Positions 1-8,085 of a stretch of 19,917 nucleotides of DNA are shown here, piece by piece. Source of the stretch: an uncultured Clostridia bacterium (GTDB lineage Bacteria > Bacillota > Clostridia > Oscillospirales > Ruminococcaceae); contig CALLQM010000127.1 of assembly GCA_938014855.1 (NCBI GenBank), positions 1-19,917 on the forward strand. The letters are read 5' to 3'. Position 1 is the first letter of the stretch. Each line of letters opens with the position of its first letter. Below the pieces are notes generated by a model. It had not been told where the DNA came from and did not search any database. It saw only the letters and a program-made list of their open reading frames with translations. The translations under genes were made by a program, and so were the position numbers.

Positions 1-1953
1 AACCAGCTTACCGGCTCCAATCAGCATGTGGGCAACTTTCCGGGGGTTACGGTGGAACGTAAGGACGGCATCATCCGCGGTCATAAAGGCGTGACGGTAG
101 TTGACCTGCCGGGAATCTATTCGCTTTCTCCTTATACCAGTGAGGAAATTGTTACAAGAGACTTTTTACTTAAAAATCACCCGGATGGCGTGATTAATAT
201 TGTGGATGCGACCAATATTGAACGGAATCTATATTTAAGTATGCAAATTATTGAACTAAATATTCCAATGGTGATTGCACTCAATATGATGGATGAAGTA
301 AGGGGAAACGGCGGAACCATTAAAATTAAAAAAATGCAGCAGGAGCTTGGCGTTCCCGTTGTCCCGATTTCTGCCGCAAAAAATGAGGGCATAGACGAAC
401 TGATAGAAACGGCAATTATGGTGGCCAGAGAACGACAGCTCCCCAAAAGGATGGATTTTTGTTCCGGTGCGGTACATAGAGCGATCCATGCGACTGCTCA
501 TTTAGTGGAAGACCATGCAGAACGGATCAACGTTCCCTCACGGTTCGCCGCCACAAAGTTGGTGGAAGGGGACAGCCCGATGCTCGAACAGCTCAATCTT
601 TCGGATAATGAGAAAGATATGGTCGAGCACAGCGTCAAAGAGATGGAAATGGAACTGGGCACCGATCGCGAAGCGGCGCTGGCCGATATGCGCTACACGT
701 TTATTGAGCGTCTCTGCGGGGATTGTGTGGTAAAATGCGGGGTCAGCAAAGAACATGCCCGCAGTGTCCGCATTGATGGCTTTCTTACGCATAAGTATCT
801 TGCAATTCCGATTTTTCTGCTTGTGATGCTGCTTGTGTTTTGGCTGACGTTTGGCGTAATCGGAAGTTTTTTAAGTGATCTGCTGGCTTATGATATTGAG
901 TTTATCACCAACATTGTTTCCAGTGCGCTGACAACATACGGAATCAATCCGGTAGTGCACAGCTTAATCATTGACGGTGTATTTGCAGGTGTTGGAAGTG
1001 TGCTTTCATTCCTGCCCACGATTGTCACGCTCTTCTTTTTTCTGTCGATTTTGGAGGACAGCGGATATATGGCGCGTGTGGCGTTTGTTATGGATAAGTT
1101 ACTGCGCAAAATCGGTCTATCCGGCCGCTCGTTTGTTCCGATGCTGATTGGATTTGGATGTTCGGTTCCCGCCATTATGGCAACCCGTACGCTTTCTTCC
1201 GAACGCGACCGACAGATGACGATTTTGCTCACGCCGTTTATGTCGTGCAGTGCCAAACTGCCGATTTATGCAGTGTTTACCATGGCGTTTTTTCCAAAAT
1301 ACCGTGCGTGGGTGATGATTGCGCTTTATTTGGGCGGTATGCTGATTGCAATTTTGGTTGGTCTTATCCTGAAATGCACGGCGTTTCATGGAAAGCCGGT
1401 TCCATTTGTGATGGAGCTGCCAAATTATCGCATGCCAAGCTCAAAAAGCGTCTGGATGCTGATGTGGGATAAAGCAAAAGATTTTTTGACCCGCGCATTT
1501 ACCATCATTTTTGTTGCAACGATCATTATTTGGGCATTGCAGACGTTTGACAGCCGATTTAATGTAGTAGCTTCCAGCGGTGACAGCATGCTTGCAACGA
1601 TTGGACGCTGGATTTCGCCGCTGTTTGAACCGCTTGGATTTGCCGATTGGCGTGCAACAACCGCACTGATTACCGGATTTTCTGCCAAGGAAGCGGTTGT
1701 CAGTACGCTTACCGTACTTACCGGAAGTTCCACAGCAACCCTTCCGGCGGCACTTACCGAAATGTTTACACCGCTTGCAGCCGGTTCCTTTTTGGTGTTC
1801 ACTCTGCTGTATACTCCCTGCGTCGCGGCCATTGCCGCAGTAAAGCGGGAATTGGGCGGTGTATGGGCTGCTGTTCAGGTGGCGTTCTGTCAATCTGCAA
1901 TCGCTTGGCTTGTTGCGTTTGCATTTTATCGAATTGGAAGTCTTATGATATAA
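1..1953 (+). CDS. feoB: Ferrous iron transporter FeoB, 5' end cut by the window
   Basis: FeoB is an inner-membrane Fe(II) uptake protein with an N-terminal GTPase and a C-terminal permease. The reading frame is open from base 1, so the first roughly 20 residues with the P-loop lie outside; the GTG at 28 is an internal Val codon, not the start. About 650 residues are visible. GTPase signs are GNFPGVTVE (switch region), DLPG (G3), NMMD (G4, N-x-x-D) and PISAAKNEG (G5). The permease half has hydrophobic spans from about residue 262 to the end. It carries the paired gate motifs GFGCSVPAIMATRTL and MSCSAKLPIYAVF, later GFSAKEAVVS and LYTPCVAAIAAVKRELGG. The stop at 1951 is followed at 14 bp by a small FeoB-associated gene, so they form one operon. 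feoA probably lies upstream of the window (inference). Identification is very secure. Confidence 0.97.
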   Translation, partial: NQLTGSNQHVGNFPGVTVERKDGIIRGHKGVTVVDLPGIYSLSPYTSEEIVTRDFLLKNHPDGVINIVDATNIERNLYLSMQIIELNIPMVIALNMMDEVRGNGGTIKIKKMQQELGVPVVPISAAKNEGIDELIETAIMVARERQLPKRMDFCSGAVHRAIHATAHLVEDHAERINVPSRFAATKLVEGDSPMLEQLNLSDNEKDMVEHSVKEMEMELGTDREAALADMRYTFIERLCGDCVVKCGVSKEHARSVRIDGFLTHKYLAIPIFLLVMLLVFWLTFGVIGSFLSDLLAYDIEFITNIVSSALTTYGINPVVHSLIIDGVFAGVGSVLSFLPTIVTLFFFLSILEDSGYMARVAFVMDKLLRKIGLSGRSFVPMLIGFGCSVPAIMATRTLSSERDRQMTILLTPFMSCSAKLPIYAVFTMAFFPKYRAWVMIALYLGGMLIAILVGLILKCTAFHGKPVPFVMELPNYRMPSSKSVWMLMWDKAKDFLTRAFTIIFVATIIIWALQTFDSRFNVVASSGDSMLATIGRWISPLFEPLGFADWRATTALITGFSAKEAVVSTLTVLTGSSTATLPAALTEMFTPLAAGSFLVFTLLYTPCVAAIAAVKRELGGVWAAVQVAFCQSAIAWLVAFAFYRIGSLMI

Positions 1954-1967
1954 AAGGAGGAATCGCG

Positions 1968-2120
1968 ATGAGCATCGGCGATTGGATCATCCTTGGAGTT
2001 TTGGCGGTGCTGGTATTTTTTGCAGTCCGCCATGCGATTCGGCACCGCGGTTCCTGTGGGAGCTGCAAAAATTGTATGAAAAATTGTGCAATGCGAAAAC
2101 CAACCGACGAAGAGAAATAA
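1968..2120 (+). CDS. FeoB-associated Cys-rich membrane protein
   Basis: A 50-residue protein starting at ATG 1968 behind a strong AAAGGAGG site that begins at the feoB stop codon. Residues 4-22 form one hydrophobic helix (IGDWIILGVLAVLVFFAV). A basic stretch follows (RHAIRHR), then a cytosolic Cys cluster with four Cys in the pattern GSCGSCKNCMKNC. This matches the small FeoB-associated Cys-rich family seen next to feoB in Firmicutes; the family's exact role is not settled, and help in iron handling at the FeoB pore is the usual suggestion. It ends at 2120, directly before a terminator, so it is the last gene of the feo operon. Confidence 0.9.
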   Translation: MSIGDWIILGVLAVLVFFAVRHAIRHRGSCGSCKNCMKNCAMRKPTDEEK

Positions 2121-2156
2121 AACGTACCCCGCAAATTTTTGCGGGGTACGTTTTTT
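2121..2156 (+). terminator. Intrinsic terminator of the feo operon, probably bidirectional
   Basis: A perfect GC-rich hairpin of about 14 bp (ACGTACCCCGCAAA pairing with TTTGCGGGGTACGT, two-base loop or slightly opened) is followed by TTTTTT on the + strand. On the - strand the stem is followed by TTTTATTT, so it can also end transcripts of the convergent ANTAR gene, whose stop codon at 2155-2157 touches the T-run. Confidence 0.93.
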
Positions 2157-2724
2157 ATGTTTCATATGTCTGCAAAATATTTTGTGCGATGTTTCGCCGC
2201 GTGGTGCGTAAATCCATCGCCTGCTTTGCAATATATCGATGCGCCTGCGGCTCGGTCATATCCAAATACTGGATGAGGGCACATTTTGCTCGATCGACCA
2301 AACGAATCTCCTCGATTTTGGATTGCAGACGGTTATTTTCCGATTGCAGTCCCATCAAACGCTTACGGGATGCATCAATCAGCTTGAGCGCCTGATAAAA
2401 AAGCGCTTTACCGATTGGCTTTGAAACCACCATCACGCCGAAATCTTCCACTTTTGCGGAAACATCATCCGCGATTTCGCTTTTTACCAAAAGTATGATG
2501 CCCGAAGAACTGCGCTGTGCGGCGCTGATTGCAAGCTCATGCCCAAATTCATCCGACAGGGGAGCGTTGACGATGATCAGTTCAAAATCGTGGTCGACCA
2601 ACAGCCGACGCGCTTCGCTTCCCGAGCAAGCGCAAACAGGCATGGCATTTCCGGCGGATTTCAGCAAATCGCCCAGCAGACTCTGCCCCTGCGCGGAGCT
2701 GGATATCACAAGGATTCGGTCCAC
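2155..2724 (-). CDS. ANTAR-domain RNA-binding antiterminator with degenerate receiver (NitR/NasT-like)
   Basis: A 189-residue regulator starting at GTG 2724, with ACAGGTGG as ribosome site. Residues 1-115 have the layout of a response-regulator receiver (beta strands RILVIS, FELIIVN, GIILLV, VMVVSKP). However, the phospho-acceptor Asp is replaced by Asn53 (IIVNAPLSD), and the N-terminal acidic pair is replaced by Ser8-Ser10. Lys102-Pro103 is kept. A helical linker (about 113-135, likely coiled coil) leads to a C-terminal ANTAR domain (about 125-186: IEEIRLVDRAKCALIQYLDM, then AHRYIAKQAMDLRTTRRNIA), which in this family binds hexaloop RNA hairpins and prevents termination. It lies 43 bp downstream of glnA on the same strand with no terminator between, so co-transcription is likely. 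Regulators of this type beside glnA (NitR) are known from solventogenic clostridia. Its likely targets in this window are the three leaders at 9232-9304, 9494-9543 and 11726-11780. Confidence 0.92.
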   Translation of the reverse strand: MDRILVISSSAQGQSLLGDLLKSAGNAMPVCACSGSEARRLLVDHDFELIIVNAPLSDEFGHELAISAAQRSSSGIILLVKSEIADDVSAKVEDFGVMVVSKPIGKALFYQALKLIDASRKRLMGLQSENNRLQSKIEEIRLVDRAKCALIQYLDMTEPQAHRYIAKQAMDLRTTRRNIAQNILQTYET

Positions 2725-2767
2725 AGCGTCACCACCTGTCGAGTTTTATCATATACCAATCAAGCGA

Positions 2768-4087
2768 TTATAACCATGCAAAATAGCGCATGTATTCATA
2801 TTCCGCACGGCTGCCTGCATATTCGCAGTTTACCCATTCGCTTTGTTTGCTTGTGACCATTTTTTCAATGGTTTTGCTTGGGAGATGTCTTGCCACAAAC
2901 TCGCTGGCGGCCGCGGCTTTTGCAGCTTCGCCCAAATTCTGCGGCAAAACGCGGAACTTGGAAAGCGATTCTTCCTCTGCGGTAAAGAGATTGAAATCAG
3001 CCGGCGGACTAAGTTCCAGCCCGTTTTGAATACCCTCGAGTCCTGCACCTAAAAGCAACGTAAATGCGAGATACGGGTTGCAGAGTGGGTCGGGGGAGCG
3101 TAGTTCCATGCGGGAATATTGACCGCTTGCCGCCGGAATGCGAATGAGCGGAGATCGATTTTGATGCGACCATGTGATATAGTTAGGTGCCTCAAAACTG
3201 CCGAATCGGGCATAAGAGTTGGTGGATGGATTTAAAAAGAGCGTCATATCATAAATGTTCTCTAAAATTCCGGCAATAAAACTGTGATAGGCCGCGTTGT
3301 GCTGTTCGTACTCACGCGCAAACAAATTCTGCCCGTTCTTATAAAGTGACAGGTTAATATGCAGGCCGCTTCCGCTTTTGTCTGCAATCGGTTTGGGCAT
3401 AAAGGTGGCAAACAAGCCGTTTCGCGCCGCAATATTGCGTACGACGGATTTAAAGGTAATCAGATTATCTGCGCAGGAAAGAGGATCGGAAAATTTAAAA
3501 TCAATCTCATTTTGACCTGGTCCCTGCTCATGATGGGACGTTTCGGGGTCGATTCCCATTTCTTCCAGTGTCAGGCAGATTTCACGCCGTACATTTTCCC
3601 CTTTATCCAGCGGAGCAATGTCGCAGTATCCCGCTTGATCATGCGGAACACGCGTCGGACAGCCTTTTTCATCTATTTCAAACAGATAGAATTCACATTC
3701 CGCTCCGATTTTACATTGATACCCTGCGTTTGCCGCTTTCTGAGCGGCCTGCTGAAGTAGATAGCGGCCGTCGCCTTCAAACGGGCGGCCATCGGGGTGG
3801 CGGATATTGCAGTACATCCGAACCACCCGTCCCTGTGCAGGTCTCCAAGGCAGAACAGCCAGTGTTGCAGGGTCCGGGAACAAAAGCAGATCGGACTCTT
3901 CCACGTTCATGAAGCCGTCAACAGCCGAAGCATCAAAGCAGATGCCCTGCGAAAAAGCGCGGGCAAGTTCACTGGAAAGGATAGAGATATTTTTCGGGGT
4001 GCCAAAAATGTCACAAAACGCCAAACGGACAAATTTTACATCGTTTTCCGCAACGTATTGCAGCACTTCGTTTACCGTATAATCCAT
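2768..4087 (-). CDS. glnA: Glutamine synthetase, type I
   Basis: Makes glutamine from glutamate, NH4+ and ATP in the cytosol. The product is 439 residues, normal for GSI. I chose ATG 4087 (MDYTVNEVLQYV) because AGAAGG stands at the right distance and the homologous N-terminus begins there. Extending to 4153 would run through the promoter and add 22 residues unlike the family. The N-terminal beta-grasp domain contains VRLAFCDIFGTPKNISI. Catalytic-domain motifs are GAECEFYLFE and HHEQGPGQNEIDF (metal-binding Glu residues), GSGLHINLSL (glutamate and ammonia site), RSPLIRIPA and MELRSPDPLCNPYLAFTLLL. The adenylylation-type Tyr region is not evident, consistent with a Firmicutes GSI. The glt operon lies 76 bp upstream on the same strand and the ANTAR gene 43 bp downstream. 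Its promoter (4152-4180) carries a palindrome. It is the only intact glutamine synthetase seen here, since glnN is frameshifted. Confidence 0.97.
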   Translation of the reverse strand: MDYTVNEVLQYVAENDVKFVRLAFCDIFGTPKNISILSSELARAFSQGICFDASAVDGFMNVEESDLLLFPDPATLAVLPWRPAQGRVVRMYCNIRHPDGRPFEGDGRYLLQQAAQKAANAGYQCKIGAECEFYLFEIDEKGCPTRVPHDQAGYCDIAPLDKGENVRREICLTLEEMGIDPETSHHEQGPGQNEIDFKFSDPLSCADNLITFKSVVRNIAARNGLFATFMPKPIADKSGSGLHINLSLYKNGQNLFAREYEQHNAAYHSFIAGILENIYDMTLFLNPSTNSYARFGSFEAPNYITWSHQNRSPLIRIPAASGQYSRMELRSPDPLCNPYLAFTLLLGAGLEGIQNGLELSPPADFNLFTAEEESLSKFRVLPQNLGEAAKAAAASEFVARHLPSKTIEKMVTSKQSEWVNCEYAGSRAEYEYMRYFAWL

Positions 4088-4151
4088 AGCTAACCTTCTT
4101 TCACAACACGTTTTTGCAGTTCTGCGGGAATGAATCATCGGGCTGTTTCTC

Positions 4152-4180
4152 ATGATACCATAATCAATAGATGGTATAAA
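4152..4180 (-). promoter_or_regulatory. glnA promoter with overlapping palindromic operator candidate
   Basis: On the - strand a -35-like TTTATA (4175-4180) and a -10 TATCAT (4152-4157) are spaced 17 bp, predicting a start near 4145 and a leader of about 58 bases. An exact 7-bp inverted repeat, ATACCAT (4155-4161) and ATGGTAT (4171-4177) with 9 bp between, overlaps both promoter elements. It would therefore be well placed for a repressor. The motif is not the Bacillus GlnR box (TGTNAN7TNACA). The final codons of the upstream gltB3-like gene overlap this element. There is no terminator hairpin or AAxGxC hexaloop in the glnA leader, so this unit does not appear to share the leader control of glt, glnN and amt. 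Confidence 0.6.
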
Positions 4181-4889
4181 GCTGTTTATATGGGTTTTTA
4201 CTGTTTGGAGTCAATATATAAAATTTGGAGGAAAGGATCTCAGTTTTATCTTCTCCAAAATGCGCGCAGAATTCATCCAAATACTGCTCAATTTGTGCAA
4301 GATCGTCTGCTGCCGCCTCTTTTACCATGATTTGATTAGGCAGATCAGAGGGCGGGGTTTCACAGCGCAGAAAAATCCTTCCGCCGTGCATACCCGTTCC
4401 GCAGAAATGACCGGTAACAGGAACCTCTTTGGGCTGATGCAGTCCAAGAACGACAATGATGCCGCCCGCCTGATATTCTCCGAGGAAACTGCCGGCACAG
4501 CCGCCGACAACCATAACGGGCAGTTTTTCTTTATAGGATTTCATATGAATGCCTGCTCGGTAGCCGATGTCGCCGCGGATAAAGATTTTTCCGCCGCGCA
4601 TGCCGTAACCGGTTGCGTCGCCGCAGGAGCCGTTTACGATGATCGTGCCGTCATTCATGGTATCGCCGGTTGCATCCTGTGCGTTGCCACTTGTGACAAT
4701 TTTTCCGCCGCCGAGATAAGCCCCGAGTGCGTTTCCGGCAATTCCATCGATGTAAAGGTTTTTGTCACACAGCCCACCTCCGATGTAGCGCTGACCAATG
4801 CAGTTTTCCAACGTGATGTCGCGGTCTGTACAGGCGCGGATCTGTTCATTTAGTTTCTGAAAATGCATGGTTCCAACTGTCAGTTTCAT
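4164..4889 (-). CDS. Glutamate synthase GXGXG domain protein (GltB domain 3, stand-alone)
   Basis: A 241-residue protein equivalent to the C-terminal beta-helix domain of the GOGAT large subunit. Repeated glycine-rich turns are visible from about residue 45 to 160 (GNALGAYLGGGKIV, GNAQDATGDTMNDGTIIV, GSCGDATGYGMRGGKIFIRG, GGCAGSFLGEYQAGGIIVVL). In whole GltB this domain is structural and holds the ammonia-tunnel architecture; here it is a separate polypeptide, as in archaeal-type split GOGAT. The start ATG at 4889 overlaps the stop of the upstream reductase (TAATG), with GGAGG at 4898-4904, suggesting translational coupling. It is the last gene of the five-gene glt operon; its stop lies inside the glnA promoter. 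Confidence 0.9.
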   Translation of the reverse strand: MKLTVGTMHFQKLNEQIRACTDRDITLENCIGQRYIGGGLCDKNLYIDGIAGNALGAYLGGGKIVTSGNAQDATGDTMNDGTIIVNGSCGDATGYGMRGGKIFIRGDIGYRAGIHMKSYKEKLPVMVVGGCAGSFLGEYQAGGIIVVLGLHQPKEVPVTGHFCGTGMHGGRIFLRCETPPSDLPNQIMVKEAAADDLAQIEQYLDEFCAHFGEDKTEILSSKFYILTPNSKNPYKQLYTIY

Positions 4890-6118
4890 TATTTTCTACC
4901 TCCCAGCTGCCGCAGGCGTTCTGCTTTGGAAAAGGCCATCAGCTGCGGTTTTTCCTTAATCAATTCAAAATCGATGGTATCCAGCGGAGTCTGATTGCGG
5001 ATCAAAGCGGTATAGATGCCTGCACGCGCTACTTCGCCGATTAGAATATATCCGACCAATTTGTTGTCTTTAACAACCAGCCGCTTATAAGCAGAATCGT
5101 GTTTGAGGACGGTGCTTTCTCCGTTATAACAGCCTGCCGTTATGATGTGCAGACCGAAAAATCCGATTGCATTCATTGGGATTGCGTGGTCGTACCGTTT
5201 TTCACCGCCTGCCATGTTGATGCCTGCACATTCGCCCTGCATGTAAGCGTTGGGGAGCAGTGCAAGCACGCGTTCCTCGTTTGTCGTAATGTCCAGGCTT
5301 TCCGTACAGTCGCCCGCCGCGTAGATATCAGGCAGGGAAGTGGCGCAGGAAAGGTTGGTCACGATTCCGCGGCGTACAACGCCGCCGGCCTGCTGGATAA
5401 GTTCGGTGTTGGGACGGACACCCACTGCGATCACGAGGATATCAAATCCAAGCGTTTCACCGCTTTGCAGAGTGGCGGAATCGGCTGTAAAGGATTGAAC
5501 ACTGTCCGAAAGTTTAAAAACAATGCCTTTTGATTCGATATGAGCCTGCATGATTGCAGATGCTTCTTCATCCAAAATCGACGGCAGAATTCGGTTTGCC
5601 AAATCCACTACTGTAATGGAGCCAACCTTGTCGGCAATGCCTTCCGCACATTTTAAACCGATCAGCCCCGCACCGATGATTAGGACGCGCGCGTTTGGAT
5701 TGAGCGCTTTTTGGAGCGCATGTGCATCGTCTAATGACATGAAAGTGAACTTGTTTTCGACAGAATCGAGTCCGTTCATAGGAGGAACAAACGGTTTGCT
5801 TCCGACAGCGGTCAGCAGTTTGTCATATGCAATCGTTTTTCCGTCAGAGGTTTGAACCGTCTTTTTAACGGGGTCGATTGCGGTCACGGTTGTATCAAAC
5901 AGAGCGGTAACGCCGTTCTTTGTATAAAAATCATCCCCGCGGTATTTCATACGCTGTTCATCCGTTTTGCCCTGCAAAAGATAAGAAATCAGAGGGCGGG
6001 AATAGGTGTGATGCGGTTCGCTGGAAATCAGCGTGATGGAGCCTTCCGCATCCACTGTGCGGATACCCTCAACCGCTCCGACGGCGGCCGCGGAATTTCC
6101 GATAATTACATAATTCAT
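4889..6118 (-). CDS. FAD/NAD(P)-dependent oxidoreductase of the split GOGAT (electron-input subunit)
   Basis: A 409-residue pyridine-nucleotide disulfide oxidoreductase-like flavoprotein. The N-terminal FAD Rossmann fold begins at residue 3 (YVIIGNSAAAVGAVEGIR). The NAD(P) Rossmann fold sits near residue 145 (RVLIIGAGLIGLKCAEGI). The second FAD contact DIYAAGDCTES is near 265. It lacks the redox-active CxxC pair, resembling the NirB/rubredoxin-reductase type rather than glutathione or thioredoxin reductases. Its place between the polyferredoxin and the GXGXG gene suggests it passes electrons from NAD(P)H to the Fe-S subunit and on to the FMN synthase, replacing the usual GltD (inference). The start at 6118 overlaps the ferredoxin stop by 4 bp (ATGA). 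Confidence 0.88.
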   Translation of the reverse strand: MNYVIIGNSAAAVGAVEGIRTVDAEGSITLISSEPHHTYSRPLISYLLQGKTDEQRMKYRGDDFYTKNGVTALFDTTVTAIDPVKKTVQTSDGKTIAYDKLLTAVGSKPFVPPMNGLDSVENKFTFMSLDDAHALQKALNPNARVLIIGAGLIGLKCAEGIADKVGSITVVDLANRILPSILDEEASAIMQAHIESKGIVFKLSDSVQSFTADSATLQSGETLGFDILVIAVGVRPNTELIQQAGGVVRRGIVTNLSCATSLPDIYAAGDCTESLDITTNEERVLALLPNAYMQGECAGINMAGGEKRYDHAIPMNAIGFFGLHIITAGCYNGESTVLKHDSAYKRLVVKDNKLVGYILIGEVARAGIYTALIRNQTPLDTIDFELIKEKPQLMAFSKAERLRQLGGRK

Positions 6119-6561
6119 TCCTGTTCGCCCCTTTCCTCAAACACAATCGCGCGGTTGGGACAGCCCTTGACACATGCGGGCTCTCCTCCGGCATTATCAA
6201 TGCACAGTTCACATTTTTGAACGGCATGACCTGTGTCGGACGGCATAACCGCGCCGAATGGACAGGACAGGATGCAGGTATAACAGCCCACGCATTTTTC
6301 CTGATCGATGGTTATGACGCCGTCTTTACTGATTGTGAGGGCACCGGTAATGCAACCTTTGACGCACAGCGGTTCGTCACAATGCCGGCAGGAAACAGCA
6401 AAACTGATGTGTTCTTGTTCTTCAATTTGGATGCGCGGATGGATGGTAACGCCTTTCAGCGCTTTTACCATATCGTCACAGCCGGAATTTGCAAATGCAC
6501 AGTTGTATTCGCATAGATGGCACCCGAGGCACCATTTTTCATTGACATAAACTCGTTTCAT
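6115..6561 (-). CDS. Four-cluster 4Fe-4S ferredoxin (HycB/CooF-like) in the GOGAT operon
   Basis: A 148-residue Fe-S protein with 16 Cys in four groups: CLGCHLCEYNC near the N-terminus, CRHCDEPLCVKGC, CVGCYTCILSCP, and CELCIDNAGGEPACVKGCP near the C-terminus. This is the layout of HycB/CooF/DmsB-type electron-transfer subunits with four [4Fe-4S] clusters. It starts at ATG 6559-6561 behind AAAGGGG, 15 bp after the FMN synthase gene, and its stop overlaps the reductase start. By position it should wire the flavoprotein reductase to the synthase subunit; that role is inferred from context. Confidence 0.9.
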   Translation of the reverse strand: MKRVYVNEKWCLGCHLCEYNCAFANSGCDDMVKALKGVTIHPRIQIEEQEHISFAVSCRHCDEPLCVKGCITGALTISKDGVITIDQEKCVGCYTCILSCPFGAVMPSDTGHAVQKCELCIDNAGGEPACVKGCPNRAIVFEERGEQE

Positions 6562-6576
6562 TCTGATGCCCCTTTC

Positions 6577-8085
6577 TTATTCGCCGGCATGCTTGATGCC
6601 TAGAATTTCAAGCTCTTTTTGCGATAGGCCGATTCCGCGAAGCATCAATCGATTGCCGCGCAGGGACTCAATCGAGTTGATTCCCATACCGCCCATCATT
6701 TCCTTGATTTCGTGATCCCAAGCAGTAACCAGATTCACAAGGCGCTGAGAGCCGATATCCGGATTCAGACGCTTTACCAGTTCGGGGCGCTGTGTTGCGA
6801 TTCCCCAGTTGCATCTGCCTGCCTGACAGCTTCGGCAAAGGTGGCATCCAAGCGCAATCAGCGCAGAAGTTGCGATGTAAACCGCATCTGCACCGAGCGC
6901 AACGGCTTTGACGATATCGGAGGAGGAGCGGATGGAACCGCCTACCACGATGGAAACGTTGCCGCGGATTCCTTCCTCACGCAAACGCGAATCGACCGCC
7001 GCAAGTGCCAGTTCAATCGGAATTCCTACGTTGTCACGGATTCGGGTAGGAGCCGCACCCGTGCCGCCGCGGAATCCGTCAATCGCGATGATGTCCGCGC
7101 CGGAACGCGCAATGCCGCTTGCAATCGCCGCTACATTATGCACGGCCGCAATCTTTACGATGACCGGTTTTTTATATGCGGTTGCTTCTTTCAGCGAGTA
7201 AACCAGCTGACGCAGATCCTCAATCGAGTAGATGTCATGGTGAGGAGCCGGAGAAATCGCGTCACTGCCCGCCGGAATCATACGAGTACGGGAAACGTCA
7301 CCGACGATTTTTGCGCCGGGAAGATGCCCGCCGATACCGGGCTTTGCGCCCTGTCCCATTTTAATTTCAATGGCGGAACCGGCTTCCAAGTAGTTTTTAT
7401 GCACGCCAAAGCGTCCGGATGCAACCTGAACGATTGTATTGGGTCCGTATTGGTAAAAGTCCTCATGCAGACCGCCTTCTCCGGTATTATAGTAAATTCC
7501 GAGTTCTGTGGCGGCGCGGGCAAGAGATTCGTGCGCATTGTAGGAAATCGAGCCATAGGACATTGCGGAAAACATAATAGGTACTGAAAGTTCCAGCTGA
7601 GGGGTCAGGTTGTTGACAATGTTGCCATCGGCATCGCGCTCGATTTTTGTGGGTTTGGAACCCAAAAACGTTTTGGATTCCATCGGCTCACGCAGAGGGT
7701 CAATGGAGGGGTTGGTGACCTGAGATGCGTTAATGAGCATCTTATCCCAATATACCGGGTAATTTTCCGGGTTGCCCATCGAGGACAGCAGGACACCGCC
7801 TGTACCTGCCTGCCGGATGATGGAAGAAATTGTATTGCCCGACCAGTTGCCGTTTAATTTATAAGTATCGTCGCTCTTGACGATTTTAATTGAACGGGTG
7901 GGGCAGAGGGAAACACAGCGGTGGCAGTTGACGCATTTTTTGCTGTCGCTGATCATTCGATCGAGTTCGGCGTCATAGCGGGTTACCTCATTCGCACACT
8001 GCCGTTCGCAGACGCGGCACGAGATGCAGGTGTCGTTATTGCGCACCAATTCATATTCGGGATAGATAAAATCATTTGCAAACAT
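6577..8085 (-). CDS. gltB: Glutamate synthase FMN-binding catalytic subunit with N-terminal ferredoxin domain
   Basis: Central subunit of the split GOGAT, converting 2-oxoglutarate plus ammonia (delivered from glutamine) to glutamate. I take ATG 8085 as start (502 residues): AGGAGG is 9 bases away, whereas it is only 3 bases from the GTG at 8091. Residues about 18-60 hold two 4Fe-4S motifs (CISCRVCERQC and CVNCHRCVSLCP). The FMN barrel follows (PIMFSAMSYGSISYNAHESL, EIKMGQGAKPGIGGHLPG, IAIDGFRGGTGAAP, GGSIRSSSDIVKAVALGADA). Near residue 415 is the Cx5Cx4C signature of the GOGAT [3Fe-4S] cluster (CHLCRSCQAGRC). The gene overlaps the amidotransferase gene by 14 bp. The N-terminal ferredoxin and separate amidotransferase are typical of the archaeal-type split enzyme, also known in bacteria. 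Confidence 0.95.
   Translation of the reverse strand: MFANDFIYPEYELVRNNDTCISCRVCERQCANEVTRYDAELDRMISDSKKCVNCHRCVSLCPTRSIKIVKSDDTYKLNGNWSGNTISSIIRQAGTGGVLLSSMGNPENYPVYWDKMLINASQVTNPSIDPLREPMESKTFLGSKPTKIERDADGNIVNNLTPQLELSVPIMFSAMSYGSISYNAHESLARAATELGIYYNTGEGGLHEDFYQYGPNTIVQVASGRFGVHKNYLEAGSAIEIKMGQGAKPGIGGHLPGAKIVGDVSRTRMIPAGSDAISPAPHHDIYSIEDLRQLVYSLKEATAYKKPVIVKIAAVHNVAAIASGIARSGADIIAIDGFRGGTGAAPTRIRDNVGIPIELALAAVDSRLREEGIRGNVSIVVGGSIRSSSDIVKAVALGADAVYIATSALIALGCHLCRSCQAGRCNWGIATQRPELVKRLNPDIGSQRLVNLVTAWDHEIKEMMGGMGINSIESLRGNRLMLRGIGLSQKELEILGIKHAGE

Noticed and set aside
4088..4145. An ANTAR-type or riboswitch-like switch in the glnA leader
   Set aside because: Only a weak GCAG/CTGC stem is present, with no U-tract and no A-A-x-G-x-C hexaloop.
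4088..4153. GlnA extended by 22 residues to 4153
   Set aside because: The extension overlaps the promoter; ATG 4087 has AGAAGG and fits the GSI family length.
6712..7587. A long + strand open frame (291 codons) opposite the FMN synthase gene
   Set aside because: It is a shadow of a well conserved gene on the other strand, has no recognisable domain and no ribosome site; other antisense frames were dropped for the same reason.
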